21,980 nt of DNA from CAZSAA01 sp964604915 (lineage in GTDB: Bacteria > Patescibacteriota > Patescibacteriia > Patescibacteriales > UBA12465), in assembly GCA_964604915.1 (NCBI GenBank), contig CAZSAA010000012.1:1-21980 (forward strand). Direction: 5' to 3'. Positions within the stretch are counted from its first letter, which is position 1. The number at the start of each line of letters is the position of its first letter. This document shows positions 13,946-20,133 of this stretch, one piece after another. Made by a program: the position numbers and the translations under genes. The notes beneath the pieces were generated by a model, which ran no database searches, had not been told where the DNA came from, and was given only the letters and a program-made list of their open reading frames with translations.

Positions 13946-15589
13946 CTACATCATTCCCATGCCACCCATATCCAGGCCATGGTTATGGCCGTGTTCCTTC
14001 TTGTCTTCCGGCTTGTCGAAGATGACCGCTTCAGTAGTGAGGAACATCATGGCCGCGGACGAGGCGTTTTCCAGAGCGGAACGGACCACCTTGGTCGGAT
14101 CGATGATGCCGCTCTCGATCATATCCACGAACTCGCCGGTAGCGGCGTTATAGCCTCTGGCCTGCTTGGACGATTTGTTCTCATCAATAGTGCGATAGAG
14201 GATGAGGGAGCCGTCTTGGCCAGCATTGGCCGCTATCTGCCTTATCGGTTCTAATATAGCACTGTCGATAATCTTAGCGCCGTTGCTACTAACTGATTCC
14301 TTATCGCCCTTTCCGAGCACCTTGCCCGCTAAAGCCAAGGCTAAACCGCCACCGGGCACGACCCCTTCTTCGACGGCCGCCCGCGCAGCATTGAGCGCAT
14401 CCTCTATCCTATCCTTCTTTTCCTTCATCTCAGTCTCGGTCGCTGCCCCTACCTTTATCACCGCTACGCCGCCGGAAAGTTTAGCTAAACGCTCCTGCAG
14501 CTTGTCCTTGTCAAAATCGGAATCGGATAATTCCTTTTCCTTGCGGATCTGATCAATCCGAGCCTGGATAGTTTTTTTGTCACCCCCACCATCGACGATG
14601 GTAGTATTATCTTTGGAAGCGACCACCTTGCGCGCCTGCCCTAAATCGGAGAGTTCCGCCTTATCAAGCTTCAAGCCCACTTCTTCTGATACCAGCCGTC
14701 CACCGGTTAATGCCGCGATATCTTCGAGCATGGCCTTGCGGCGATCACCAAATCCCGGGGCCTTGATGCCCAGGACATTAAAGGTGCCTTTGAGCTTGTT
14801 AACAATGAAGGTAGCGAGTGCTTCGCCATCGATATCGTCAGCGATGATAACGATATCCTTGCGGCCAGATTGCGCGACTTTCTCAAGCAAGGGCAGGATA
14901 TCGGAAATCGCTGATATCTTCCTGTCAGTTATCAGGATGTATGGATTATCCATTTCTGCCTTCATCGATTCGGCGTTGCTTATCATATACGGAGAAACAT
15001 AGCCCTTATCGAACTGCATGCCCTCGACTACTTCCTTTTCGACGCCGAATGACTGGCCTTCTTCGACAGTAATTACGCCTTCCTTGCCGACCACTTCCAT
15101 GGCTTCAGCGATGATATTGCCGATTTCCTGGTCATTGGCAGAAATAGAGGCGACTTGGGCGATCTCTTCCTTGGTTGAGATGGTCTTGCTAAGATCCTTG
15201 AGGCCGGAAACTATTTCCTCGACCCGCGCTTCCATTTCCTTACGGATATCGATAGGGTTTACTCCGGCGGTAACTAGCTGCAAGCCCTTCTCGATCATCG
15301 CTTGAGCAAGGACGGTAGCGGTAGTGGTGCCATCGCCCGCCGCGTCGTTGGTCTTCGAAGCGACTTCCTTGACGATTTCGGCCCCGATATTCTCCAGCTT
15401 ATCTTCCAGCTCAATCTCCTTGGCGACGGTAACGCCGTCCTTGGTGATGACCGGCGAACCGTATGGCTTGCTGATCACGACATTGCGGCCCTTGGGGCCT
15501 AAAGTTACTCTAACGGCATTAGCGAGCTGATCGACCCCTTTCTTGAGAGCTAATCTCGCCTTATTATCGAATACAATTTGCTTTGACAT
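13946..15589 (-). CDS. groEL: Chaperonin GroEL, 60 kDa subunit
   Basis: GroEL forms the double-ring ATP-driven folding chamber in the cytoplasm. The 547-aa product has full family length. It shows the nucleotide-binding blocks TLGPKGRNV (29-37), ITKDGVTVAKEI (48-59) and GDGTTTATVLAQ (85-96, D86), the apical domain, and VVPGGGLAL near residue 410. The C-terminus is a short Gly-Met tail (DMGGMGMM) preceded by a His-rich GHNHG. The gene follows groES after 28 nt without an evident ribosome binding site, so it probably depends on translation of groES. It is controlled from the groES promoter and CIRCE operator and ends at the terminator at 13881-13910. Confidence 0.98.
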   Translation of the reverse strand: MSKQIVFDNKARLALKKGVDQLANAVRVTLGPKGRNVVISKPYGSPVITKDGVTVAKEIELEDKLENIGAEIVKEVASKTNDAAGDGTTTATVLAQAMIEKGLQLVTAGVNPIDIRKEMEARVEEIVSGLKDLSKTISTKEEIAQVASISANDQEIGNIIAEAMEVVGKEGVITVEEGQSFGVEKEVVEGMQFDKGYVSPYMISNAESMKAEMDNPYILITDRKISAISDILPLLEKVAQSGRKDIVIIADDIDGEALATFIVNKLKGTFNVLGIKAPGFGDRRKAMLEDIAALTGGRLVSEEVGLKLDKAELSDLGQARKVVASKDNTTIVDGGGDKKTIQARIDQIRKEKELSDSDFDKDKLQERLAKLSGGVAVIKVGAATETEMKEKKDRIEDALNAARAAVEEGVVPGGGLALALAGKVLGKGDKESVSSNGAKIIDSAILEPIRQIAANAGQDGSLILYRTIDENKSSKQARGYNAATGEFVDMIESGIIDPTKVVRSALENASSAAMMFLTTEAVIFDKPEDKKEHGHNHGLDMGGMGMM

Positions 15590-15617
15590 ATGTTTGGATA
15601 TTTAGATAATGCTTATT

Positions 15618-15911
15618 TTAATCTTCAAGGACGGCAATGATATCCGACTCATTGAGGATAAGATATTCTTCATCCTCGACTTTCACTTCGTCCGGTGAAT
15701 ACTTCTTAAACATGACGGTCTCGCCGATCTTGACTGACATAGGAGAAAGCGAGCCATCTTCCAGGCGCTTCCCTTCACCTATCGCTATCACCTGGCCTTT
15801 TTCCGGCTTTTCCTGGTTAGCAGTATCGGGGATGACGATACCTGATTTAGTCGTTTCCTCCTTGGTGGCTGGCCTGACCACCACGTTGTTGGCTAATGGT
15901 CTTATTTTCAT
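15618..15911 (-). CDS. groES: Co-chaperonin GroES, 10 kDa subunit
   Basis: GroES is the seven-membered lid of the GroEL chamber. The 97-aa product has the usual length and parts: MKIRPLANNVVVRP at the start, a mobile loop at about 16-34 with SGIVIPDTA, then KPEKGQVIAIG, and a C-terminal EEYLILNESDIIAVLE. The ATG at 15911 has AAGGA about 7 nt upstream, a proper ribosome binding site. The leader carries a long hairpin (15925-15957), and the promoter and heat-shock operator lie at 15982-16040. groEL follows on the same mRNA. Confidence 0.97.
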   Translation of the reverse strand: MKIRPLANNVVVRPATKEETTKSGIVIPDTANQEKPEKGQVIAIGEGKRLEDGSLSPMSVKIGETVMFKKYSPDEVKVEDEEYLILNESDIIAVLED

Positions 15912-15924
15912 ATTTTTTCCTTAG

Positions 15925-15957
15925 AAGGCCGATAATCAAGCGTGATTATCCGGCCTT
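15925..15957 (-). promoter_or_regulatory. Long leader hairpin in the groESL mRNA
   Basis: In the groES leader 15925-15938 pairs with 15943-15957 to give a 14-bp stem with one bulged base and a 4-nt loop. It ends about 8 nt before the AAGGA site. The sequence after it on the minus strand is not T-rich, so it is not a terminator for groESL. It may protect the 5' end of the mRNA or affect translation. On the plus strand it is followed by a T run and could stop antisense transcripts. Confidence 0.6.
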
Positions 15958-15981
15958 TTTTATTAATGAAAAATGAATATT

Positions 15982-16008
15982 TTAGCAATCTCAATGAATG
16001 AGTGCTAA
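15982..16008. promoter_or_regulatory. CIRCE operator (HrcA binding site)
   Basis: TTAGCAATC (15982-15990), nine spacer bases and GAGTGCTAA (16000-16008) match the CIRCE consensus with one mismatch (A for C at position 7 of the left arm). It overlaps the expected start of transcription of groES, the classic place for HrcA repression that is relieved on heat shock. No hrcA gene lies in the window. Confidence 0.92.
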
Positions 16009-16022
16009 AAATATTTTAGCAC
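16002..16022. repeat. Second palindrome sharing an arm with CIRCE
   Basis: GTGCTAAAA (16002-16010) and TTTTAGCAC (16014-16022) form a perfect 9-bp inverted repeat around ATA. The left arm is the right arm of CIRCE, and the right arm covers the -10 box of the groES promoter. The region thus holds three HrcA-like half sites. Confidence 0.7.
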
Positions 16023-16040
16023 AACCGATACAGCTGTCAA
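16013..16040 (-). promoter_or_regulatory. groESL promoter
   Basis: On the minus strand TTGACA (16035-16040, perfect) and TAAAAT (16013-16018) are spaced by 16 nt, giving a start near 16005 inside the CIRCE element. This is a housekeeping sigma70-type promoter under repressor control. Confidence 0.85.
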
Positions 16041-16041
16041 G

Positions 16042-16073
16042 ACAAAAAGAAAAAGGGCAGTTTTTGCCCCTTT
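16042..16073 (-). terminator. Intrinsic terminator of the 67-aa gene
   Basis: On the minus strand AAAGGGGCA pairs with TGCCCTTT (one bulged G, loop of 5), directly followed by TTTTTCTTTTTG. It begins 1 nt after the stop of the 67-aa gene and ends at the -35 box of the groES promoter. This supports real minus-strand transcription of the small gene. Confidence 0.85.
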
Positions 16074-16277
16074 CTACCAATTGGTACAATCATCCTCCTC
16101 AAAGGGTAACCCGCTGTTGTCCCCCCGAGAAGTCTCCTTATCCTTCTGCACCTTCCGGTCCAGTCCACTGCCCTCCGCTTCTTTAACGAAGGTAAATTCA
16201 GTTTCCTTGCGACGGAAAGCGAATGGCTTCGCGTTCGATCCACCTTGTGGCCGACGCGCGAAATCTTCTTTTTCCAT
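16074..16277 (-). CDS. Small acidic, probably disordered protein
   Basis: This 67-aa protein is not recognised. It is highly charged: a basic, Gly-containing first third (MEKEDFARRPQGG, then FAFRRKE) leads to an acidic C-terminus (PFEEDDCTNW) with a single Cys. There is no hydrophobic core, signal or membrane helix, so it may be largely disordered or fold on binding a partner. The reading frame is chosen over overlapping frames because it starts 15 nt after a TATAAT box (16292-16297), ends 1 nt before a strong terminator, and its composition looks protein-like. The -10 box predicts a leader of only about 8 nt and no ribosome binding site. It stands alone between the methyltransferase unit and groES. 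Confidence 0.55.
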   Translation of the reverse strand: MEKEDFARRPQGGSNAKPFAFRRKETEFTFVKEAEGSGLDRKVQKDKETSRGDNSGLPFEEDDCTNW

Positions 16278-16291
16278 ATAAAGAACGGTTG

Positions 16292-16297
16292 ATTATA
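16292..16297 (-). promoter_or_regulatory. -10 box for the 67-aa gene
   Basis: A perfect TATAAT on the minus strand, preceded by GGG, lies 14 nt before the ATG at 16277. TTGTCC and TTGACT occur further upstream, but at 21 and 28 nt they are too far away to be ordinary -35 boxes. Confidence 0.45.
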
Positions 16298-16336
16298 CCC
16301 GCATTTAATCATGGAATCGGACAATAGTCAATACGA

Positions 16337-16376
16337 GGCTAATTTTTAGTAAATATCTTTACTAAAAAGTTCAGCC
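16337..16376 (-). terminator. AT-rich hairpin at the end of the argS-methyltransferase unit
   Basis: TTTTTAGTAAA (16343-16353) and TTTACTAAAAA (16358-16368) form an 11-bp stem with a 4-nt loop, flanked by GGCT/AGCC that can also pair. It overlaps the stop codon of the 58-aa gene. The T run after the stem is weak, so the terminator call is tentative. Confidence 0.45.
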
Positions 16377-16547
16377 TTTCTTGACTATCTTGCCCTTTAT
16401 CCAGGCCAAAAAGCGGCAAATAGCGACCAAAGGGCGGACTAAAGGTTCAGTCCTGGCCTTGACATAGGCATCGAACGCTTCAGGTGAAAGGCAACGGGCC
16501 AGCTTGGCCTCGCCAATCGATTGCAGTTCATCGGGATGAGTAATCAT
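16371..16547 (-). CDS. Small hypothetical protein at the end of the methyltransferase unit
   Basis: This 58-aa protein is not recognised. It starts at the ATG at 16547, has an acidic first half (THPDELQSIGEA), an amphipathic middle, and a hydrophobic/basic end (LVAICRFLAWIKGKIVKKG). The last part could lie along or across a membrane. It has the same direction as the TylF-type gene and begins 45 nt after its stop, so it is likely the last gene of the unit. An AT-rich hairpin overlaps its stop codon. The reading is supported by balanced amino acid use and position; no homolog is known to me. Confidence 0.5.
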   Translation of the reverse strand: MITHPDELQSIGEAKLARCLSPEAFDAYVKARTEPLVRPLVAICRFLAWIKGKIVKKG

Positions 16548-16592
16548 TTTTTCTAATTTTAAAGGTCAATACTAATAACCATTGATTCCAGA

Positions 16593-17258
16593 CTATTTCT
16601 TTATCATATAATGCCGATGGGAAAGTTTGTCCTCGATAATATCCTGTTCCTTACCTCGGAAAAAATCATCGATTGCTATCGTCGCTCCGGGCCATTTAGG
16701 GTGGTGATACTCATCGAATATCACTATGCCTCCCCGTGAAACGGCTTCCCAAAGATTCTCTAACGCCACCTTATATGAATCATAGAGATCAACATCCAAA
16801 TGAAGCAAGGAGATGGGGGTAAGCGATTTGCGATACTCCGGCAGACTCTGGCCGAGGAAGCCTTTGATGAGGCTAATGCCATCTTTCTCAAGTCCGGCAC
16901 CAGCCAAGAGCCTTTTGATCAGGCCGACTGACGAGCGTCCCCACTCCCCCTTTTTAGGGTGACGGCTAGAATCATCCAACCTATCCGGTTCAGGAAATCC
17001 GGCGAAAGAATCGAAACCCCATAATGGACGACGGATACCAGAGGATCCGATCAACCAGGCAAGGATCAAGAAGCTTTTGCCATAACCGATGCCGCACTCG
17101 ACGATACTACCATCGACGCTGTCAATCTTCTGGAACATACTTTTCAGAAAATCAAAATGTTCCCTTTCAAAATCATTGAACAGCCCGTCGCCAGACAAGC
17201 CATTTACCTGGATGAAGTTATCCCAATACCCTTTTAACGAGAAAAAATCGAATTGCAT
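16593..17258 (-). CDS. TylF/MycF-type SAM-dependent O-methyltransferase
   Basis: This 221-aa protein resembles the macrocin O-methyltransferase family (TylF, MycF), which methylates sugar hydroxyls in a metal-dependent way. It shows the SAM site VECGIGYGKS (53-62), GFDSFAGFP (81-89), LHLDVDLYDSY (152-162) and FDEYHHPKWPGATIAIDDFF (181-200). D182, D197 and D198 sit where the metal ligands of MycF would be (by position, not by structure). Family members act in antibiotic and surface-glycan pathways; the substrate here is unknown. The gene starts 4 nt after the histidine phosphatase gene and lies downstream of a SAM synthetase gene in the same run, which fits local supply of its methyl donor. 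Confidence 0.87.
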   Translation of the reverse strand: MQFDFFSLKGYWDNFIQVNGLSGDGLFNDFEREHFDFLKSMFQKIDSVDGSIVECGIGYGKSFLILAWLIGSSGIRRPLWGFDSFAGFPEPDRLDDSSRHPKKGEWGRSSVGLIKRLLAGAGLEKDGISLIKGFLGQSLPEYRKSLTPISLLHLDVDLYDSYKVALENLWEAVSRGGIVIFDEYHHPKWPGATIAIDDFFRGKEQDIIEDKLSHRHYMIKK

Positions 17259-17262
17259 ATTT

Positions 17263-17931
17263 TTATAAATGTTGTGGTTCGCGATTCAGATACTCTAAAC
17301 TCCAGCCTTCATCGCTGACCCTGACCAAAGAAACGCTAGCCTGGCCAATCTTAATCCTATCGAGGTATTGATAATCAAAACCGAAAATCAATTGGAGCAG
17401 GCACTTGATCCAATAACCGTGCCCGCAAACGATTATCTTCGCCTCCTTTGGCAAATTAAGCGCCGGCATCTCCGCGTTCAGCCAGCGATAGGCACGAAAC
17501 TGGACATCAAGGCCGGACTCGCCCTCTGTGGTAGCGAACCATTTGCCTAGGGAAAGTAATTTTTCCCGAGCTATGTCATCAAGGCAACGATTCCTCTCCT
17601 TCCCGTTCCACTCGCCTACACCAAGCTCGTCTAAATAAGGGCTAACCGTGATATTACCCGTTCCGAGGCCTAATCGAGAGGCCAAGATATCTCCGCTTTG
17701 GCGCGAACGAAGGAAAGATGAGCAGAATATATGGTCAAATTCCCCCGGCTCTTCCGCCAACGCCTCCCCTAACCTCTTTATCTGGGCGACCCCTGTCTCC
17801 GTCAAGGAACAATCGCCGCCAACTTCGAAACGACCCCGATCGAGGTTGTTCTCGGATTCCCCGTGGCGGATTAGATATAGGGATACTTCCCGACCGCTCT
17901 TTAACTGATTGAAGATAGCGAGCCTATTCAT
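17263..17931 (-). CDS. Histidine phosphatase family protein (phosphoglycerate mutase-like)
   Basis: This 222-aa protein belongs to the branch 1 histidine phosphatase superfamily. It has the catalytic RHGE motif (R22, H23), SSFLRSRQSG (71-80, R75), DELGVGEWNG (101-110, with the likely proton donor E102) and VCGHG (168-172, H171). These are the four expected active-site elements. Members remove or move phosphate on small molecules such as sugar phosphates, cobalamin precursors or phosphoglycerate; the family cannot be narrowed from sequence alone. The gene overlaps the upstream phosphotransferase gene by 8 nt and is followed by the methyltransferase gene after 4 nt. A kinase next to a phosphatase suggests one pathway in which a phosphate is added and later removed, or two steps on related compounds. 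Confidence 0.85.
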   Translation of the reverse strand: MNRLAIFNQLKSGREVSLYLIRHGESENNLDRGRFEVGGDCSLTETGVAQIKRLGEALAEEPGEFDHIFCSSFLRSRQSGDILASRLGLGTGNITVSPYLDELGVGEWNGKERNRCLDDIAREKLLSLGKWFATTEGESGLDVQFRAYRWLNAEMPALNLPKEAKIIVCGHGYWIKCLLQLIFGFDYQYLDRIKIGQASVSLVRVSDEGWSLEYLNREPQHL

Positions 17932-18841
17932 CTGATCTTTTTATTTTTTCAAAAACAATCCAGAACCTTTGCAAATAATGGTCCGCCTGGCCCTGGCCTT
18001 TCTGATAGAAATAGGAAATCCTGGTAAGCAGATACCGTAACGTATACAGCTCCAAAAGCCTTTCCTGCCCGCTATCAAGTCTACCTATCAAATTGACATA
18101 TGAAGGATACCGATCAATGGCTAAAGGGAAATCATAGAGAGGGTCGCCGCTAAAGCAATTCTGAAAATCAAGCGCATATACTTGCCCGGAAGGAGATAGG
18201 ATGAAATTATCAAGGTTAAAATCTCCATAGAGCAAACTGCCCCGCGTCAGAGCGCTAAAATCAACCCGCCGGAATTCTGCCAAAAGACGGTCTACGGCCG
18301 TTACCATACTAGGAGAAATGGACCGGCAAAGGTCCAGATTCTCTATATCCAGCAGAAAATCCAGCCAAGTCTCCTTTTGCCCGACGAAACTATCATCAAG
18401 CCAGCCGAATCCTTCCATGGGGAAAGAATGGATTTCATGATATATCGCTCCGATCTTTTCCCAAACGGTTTCAGAAATACCTGGCAGATGGCTGACCATT
18501 TCTCCTTCGATATATTCTAACACCAAGATCGCATGACCAGGCACTCCCCGATTATCCTCCCCTATCAATCCAATGACTTCCGGGACGGCTAACCCCTGCG
18601 ATCGCAACCTATCGATACACCATTTCTCCCGTGATAAGGATCGCCGGTACCATAGGGGAGAGATTTTACAAAATAATTTTCTATCTCCCGCTTTAAGAAA
18701 AAACGACTGGTTGACATGGCCGATATCGACGCGACTCATCTCCTCCACCCTCAATCCGAGCCCTTCACGCAAGGTGAGAGCGATCGCTTCTGGGGACAAC
18801 TGCTCAAAACCGGTATGATTGTAGTCAATCAGGTTAGACAT
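17924..18841 (-). CDS. APH/choline-kinase-like phosphotransferase
   Basis: This 305-aa protein has the aminoglycoside phosphotransferase fold of small-molecule kinases. The N-lobe has a nucleotide loop followed by NQSFFLK and FCKI (likely K59). The catalytic loop reads LYGDFNLDNF (204-213; D207 and N212), with Tyr in place of the usual His before GD. The metal site is ALDFQNCFSGDPLYDF (223-238, D225). Such kinases act on choline, ethanolamine, homoserine, fructosamine, sugars or antibiotics; the context gives no hint of drug resistance. The gene begins immediately after the SAM synthetase stop codon and overlaps the histidine phosphatase by 8 nt. The residues needed for catalysis are intact, and the Tyr substitution is seen in some family members. 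Confidence 0.82.
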   Translation of the reverse strand: MSNLIDYNHTGFEQLSPEAIALTLREGLGLRVEEMSRVDIGHVNQSFFLKAGDRKLFCKISPLWYRRSLSREKWCIDRLRSQGLAVPEVIGLIGEDNRGVPGHAILVLEYIEGEMVSHLPGISETVWEKIGAIYHEIHSFPMEGFGWLDDSFVGQKETWLDFLLDIENLDLCRSISPSMVTAVDRLLAEFRRVDFSALTRGSLLYGDFNLDNFILSPSGQVYALDFQNCFSGDPLYDFPLAIDRYPSYVNLIGRLDSGQERLLELYTLRYLLTRISYFYQKGQGQADHYLQRFWIVFEKIKRSDE

Positions 18842-20122
18842 TTAATAAAGGGTTAAGTCACCGCTAACTATCTTGTCGGTCAGACCAGGAAAATCATCCA
18901 AACACTCCTCGATGATAGTTTCTATCTGTCGCGACTGGCTAGCAGAAACCCGTCGACTAGCTGATTCGACGTTCACGTATAGGGGGTCGGACAGGGGGCG
19001 ACCCATCTGGGAAGTCATGAACACGGTATTTTCCAACCCCGTGCTATCATATATCCTTTCCGAGATGACCTTAGCGCAGGCGGTATATATTTTTCCCACA
19101 TGATATACGGGATTTTTGCCACAACAGGCCTCAAGACTCATATTCCTGGCAAAGGTAATCAGGCCGTTATAGCGATTGCCACGTCCGACTACCCCCTCAT
19201 CGCCGCTCTCGATAGCGCTGCCAGTCAGGGTCAGATAAAGGTCAGATTTAGCAGTATTATCTCGAGTATTGATAAAGACCTGCAACCTATCGCCCTTAGC
19301 GAGCATTTTCCTGGCATCTTTCCCGATCATCTTGGCTAATTCCTTTTTCTTCCTTAAATAGAACTCCAAATCGGGCGTATGCCGGGAAACGAAGGGGATG
19401 CAGACGGTAACGGCGATATCTTGCTGGAAGCGAGTAGCCATCACCTTAATATCGGTGCCAACATATGGATGTTTCTGCTTGAATTCTTGGCTATTGAGCT
19501 TCCTTTCTATAAAAAGGACCAGGTTCTCTAGCCGGCTAAATGGGGCATAGGCAACCGCCGTCGAAGTGTCATTAGAACGAGCACCATTGCCGTGATGCCG
19601 CAAATAATCCGCTTGCGGAGCGGAAAAAAAGTGTTCGCGCTCATTCTTAGTCCGCCCATCCGTGCCATATACTACTCCCGGTCCTTGGGAAAAATGGATA
19701 TTATTGACTATCTTGACCCACTTTTTGGCATCAAGTTCCGGCATTATCTCTTCGAAAAAGTCATACACTACCCGCTTACATATCTTCATATACGGGATAT
19801 TGTAGCTACCCACATTCTTGGTAAAGCGGCAGTTGAGCAGAAGTCTGATCGGCCTTATCATCTCCCCGCCGCCGAAAGTTACGCTTGACTTCCCTCCCAA
19901 TATAGCAATCTTATCGACCATATGCCTAAGTACGGCTCCAAAGTGCTTTTGGCAATATTGGGAATATTGCTGGGAAATTTTCTCGGCTAGGATATCACAG
20001 ATAGTATCCGGATGGCCGATGCCTTTCCTTTCGATGACTTCGACGGCTTGGTCATCCATCCTTTCCCGTTGACTGGCCCAGACATTGATGTTCTTCCTTG
20101 GAAGACTCTGGTCTTTTTTCAT
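18842..20122 (-). CDS. Archaeal-type S-adenosylmethionine synthetase
   Basis: The product belongs to the archaeal-type methionine adenosyltransferase family (AdoMet_Synthase, PF01941), not the usual bacterial MetK. The enzyme joins methionine and ATP to SAM. Seen in order are VEVIERKGIGHPDTICD (near residue 30), SNDTSTAVAYAPFS (mid-protein), SGDEGVVGRGNRYNGL and then CCGKNPVYHVGKIY. The frame can be extended to a TTG at 20152 inside argS; the ATG at 20122 is preferred, giving 426 aa and a short N-terminal tail. The gap to argS is then 11 nt. A GGAGAGG stretch lies 17 nt before the ATG, rather far for a ribosome binding site. It sits in a run with a TylF-type methyltransferase that needs SAM. 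No other SAM synthetase gene is in the window. Confidence 0.9.
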   Translation of the reverse strand: MKKDQSLPRKNINVWASQRERMDDQAVEVIERKGIGHPDTICDILAEKISQQYSQYCQKHFGAVLRHMVDKIAILGGKSSVTFGGGEMIRPIRLLLNCRFTKNVGSYNIPYMKICKRVVYDFFEEIMPELDAKKWVKIVNNIHFSQGPGVVYGTDGRTKNEREHFFSAPQADYLRHHGNGARSNDTSTAVAYAPFSRLENLVLFIERKLNSQEFKQKHPYVGTDIKVMATRFQQDIAVTVCIPFVSRHTPDLEFYLRKKKELAKMIGKDARKMLAKGDRLQVFINTRDNTAKSDLYLTLTGSAIESGDEGVVGRGNRYNGLITFARNMSLEACCGKNPVYHVGKIYTACAKVISERIYDSTGLENTVFMTSQMGRPLSDPLYVNVESASRRVSASQSRQIETIIEECLDDFPGLTDKIVSGDLTLY

Positions 20123-20133
20123 ATATATGATCG

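Noticed and set aside
13868..14254. Plus-strand 128-codon frame over the end of groEL
   Set aside because: It is antisense to groEL and contains the groEL terminator; a shadow of the coding strand.
16037..16324. Minus-strand 95-codon frame overlapping the 67-aa gene
   Set aside because: It runs through the terminator and the promoter region, and is very rich in Arg and Lys as out-of-frame readings often are. The 67-aa frame fits the -10 box and terminator.
17924..18841. Antibiotic resistance reading of the APH-type kinase
   Set aside because: APH-like folds are shared by many metabolic kinases. The neighbours are metabolic and no resistance gene or mobile element is near.
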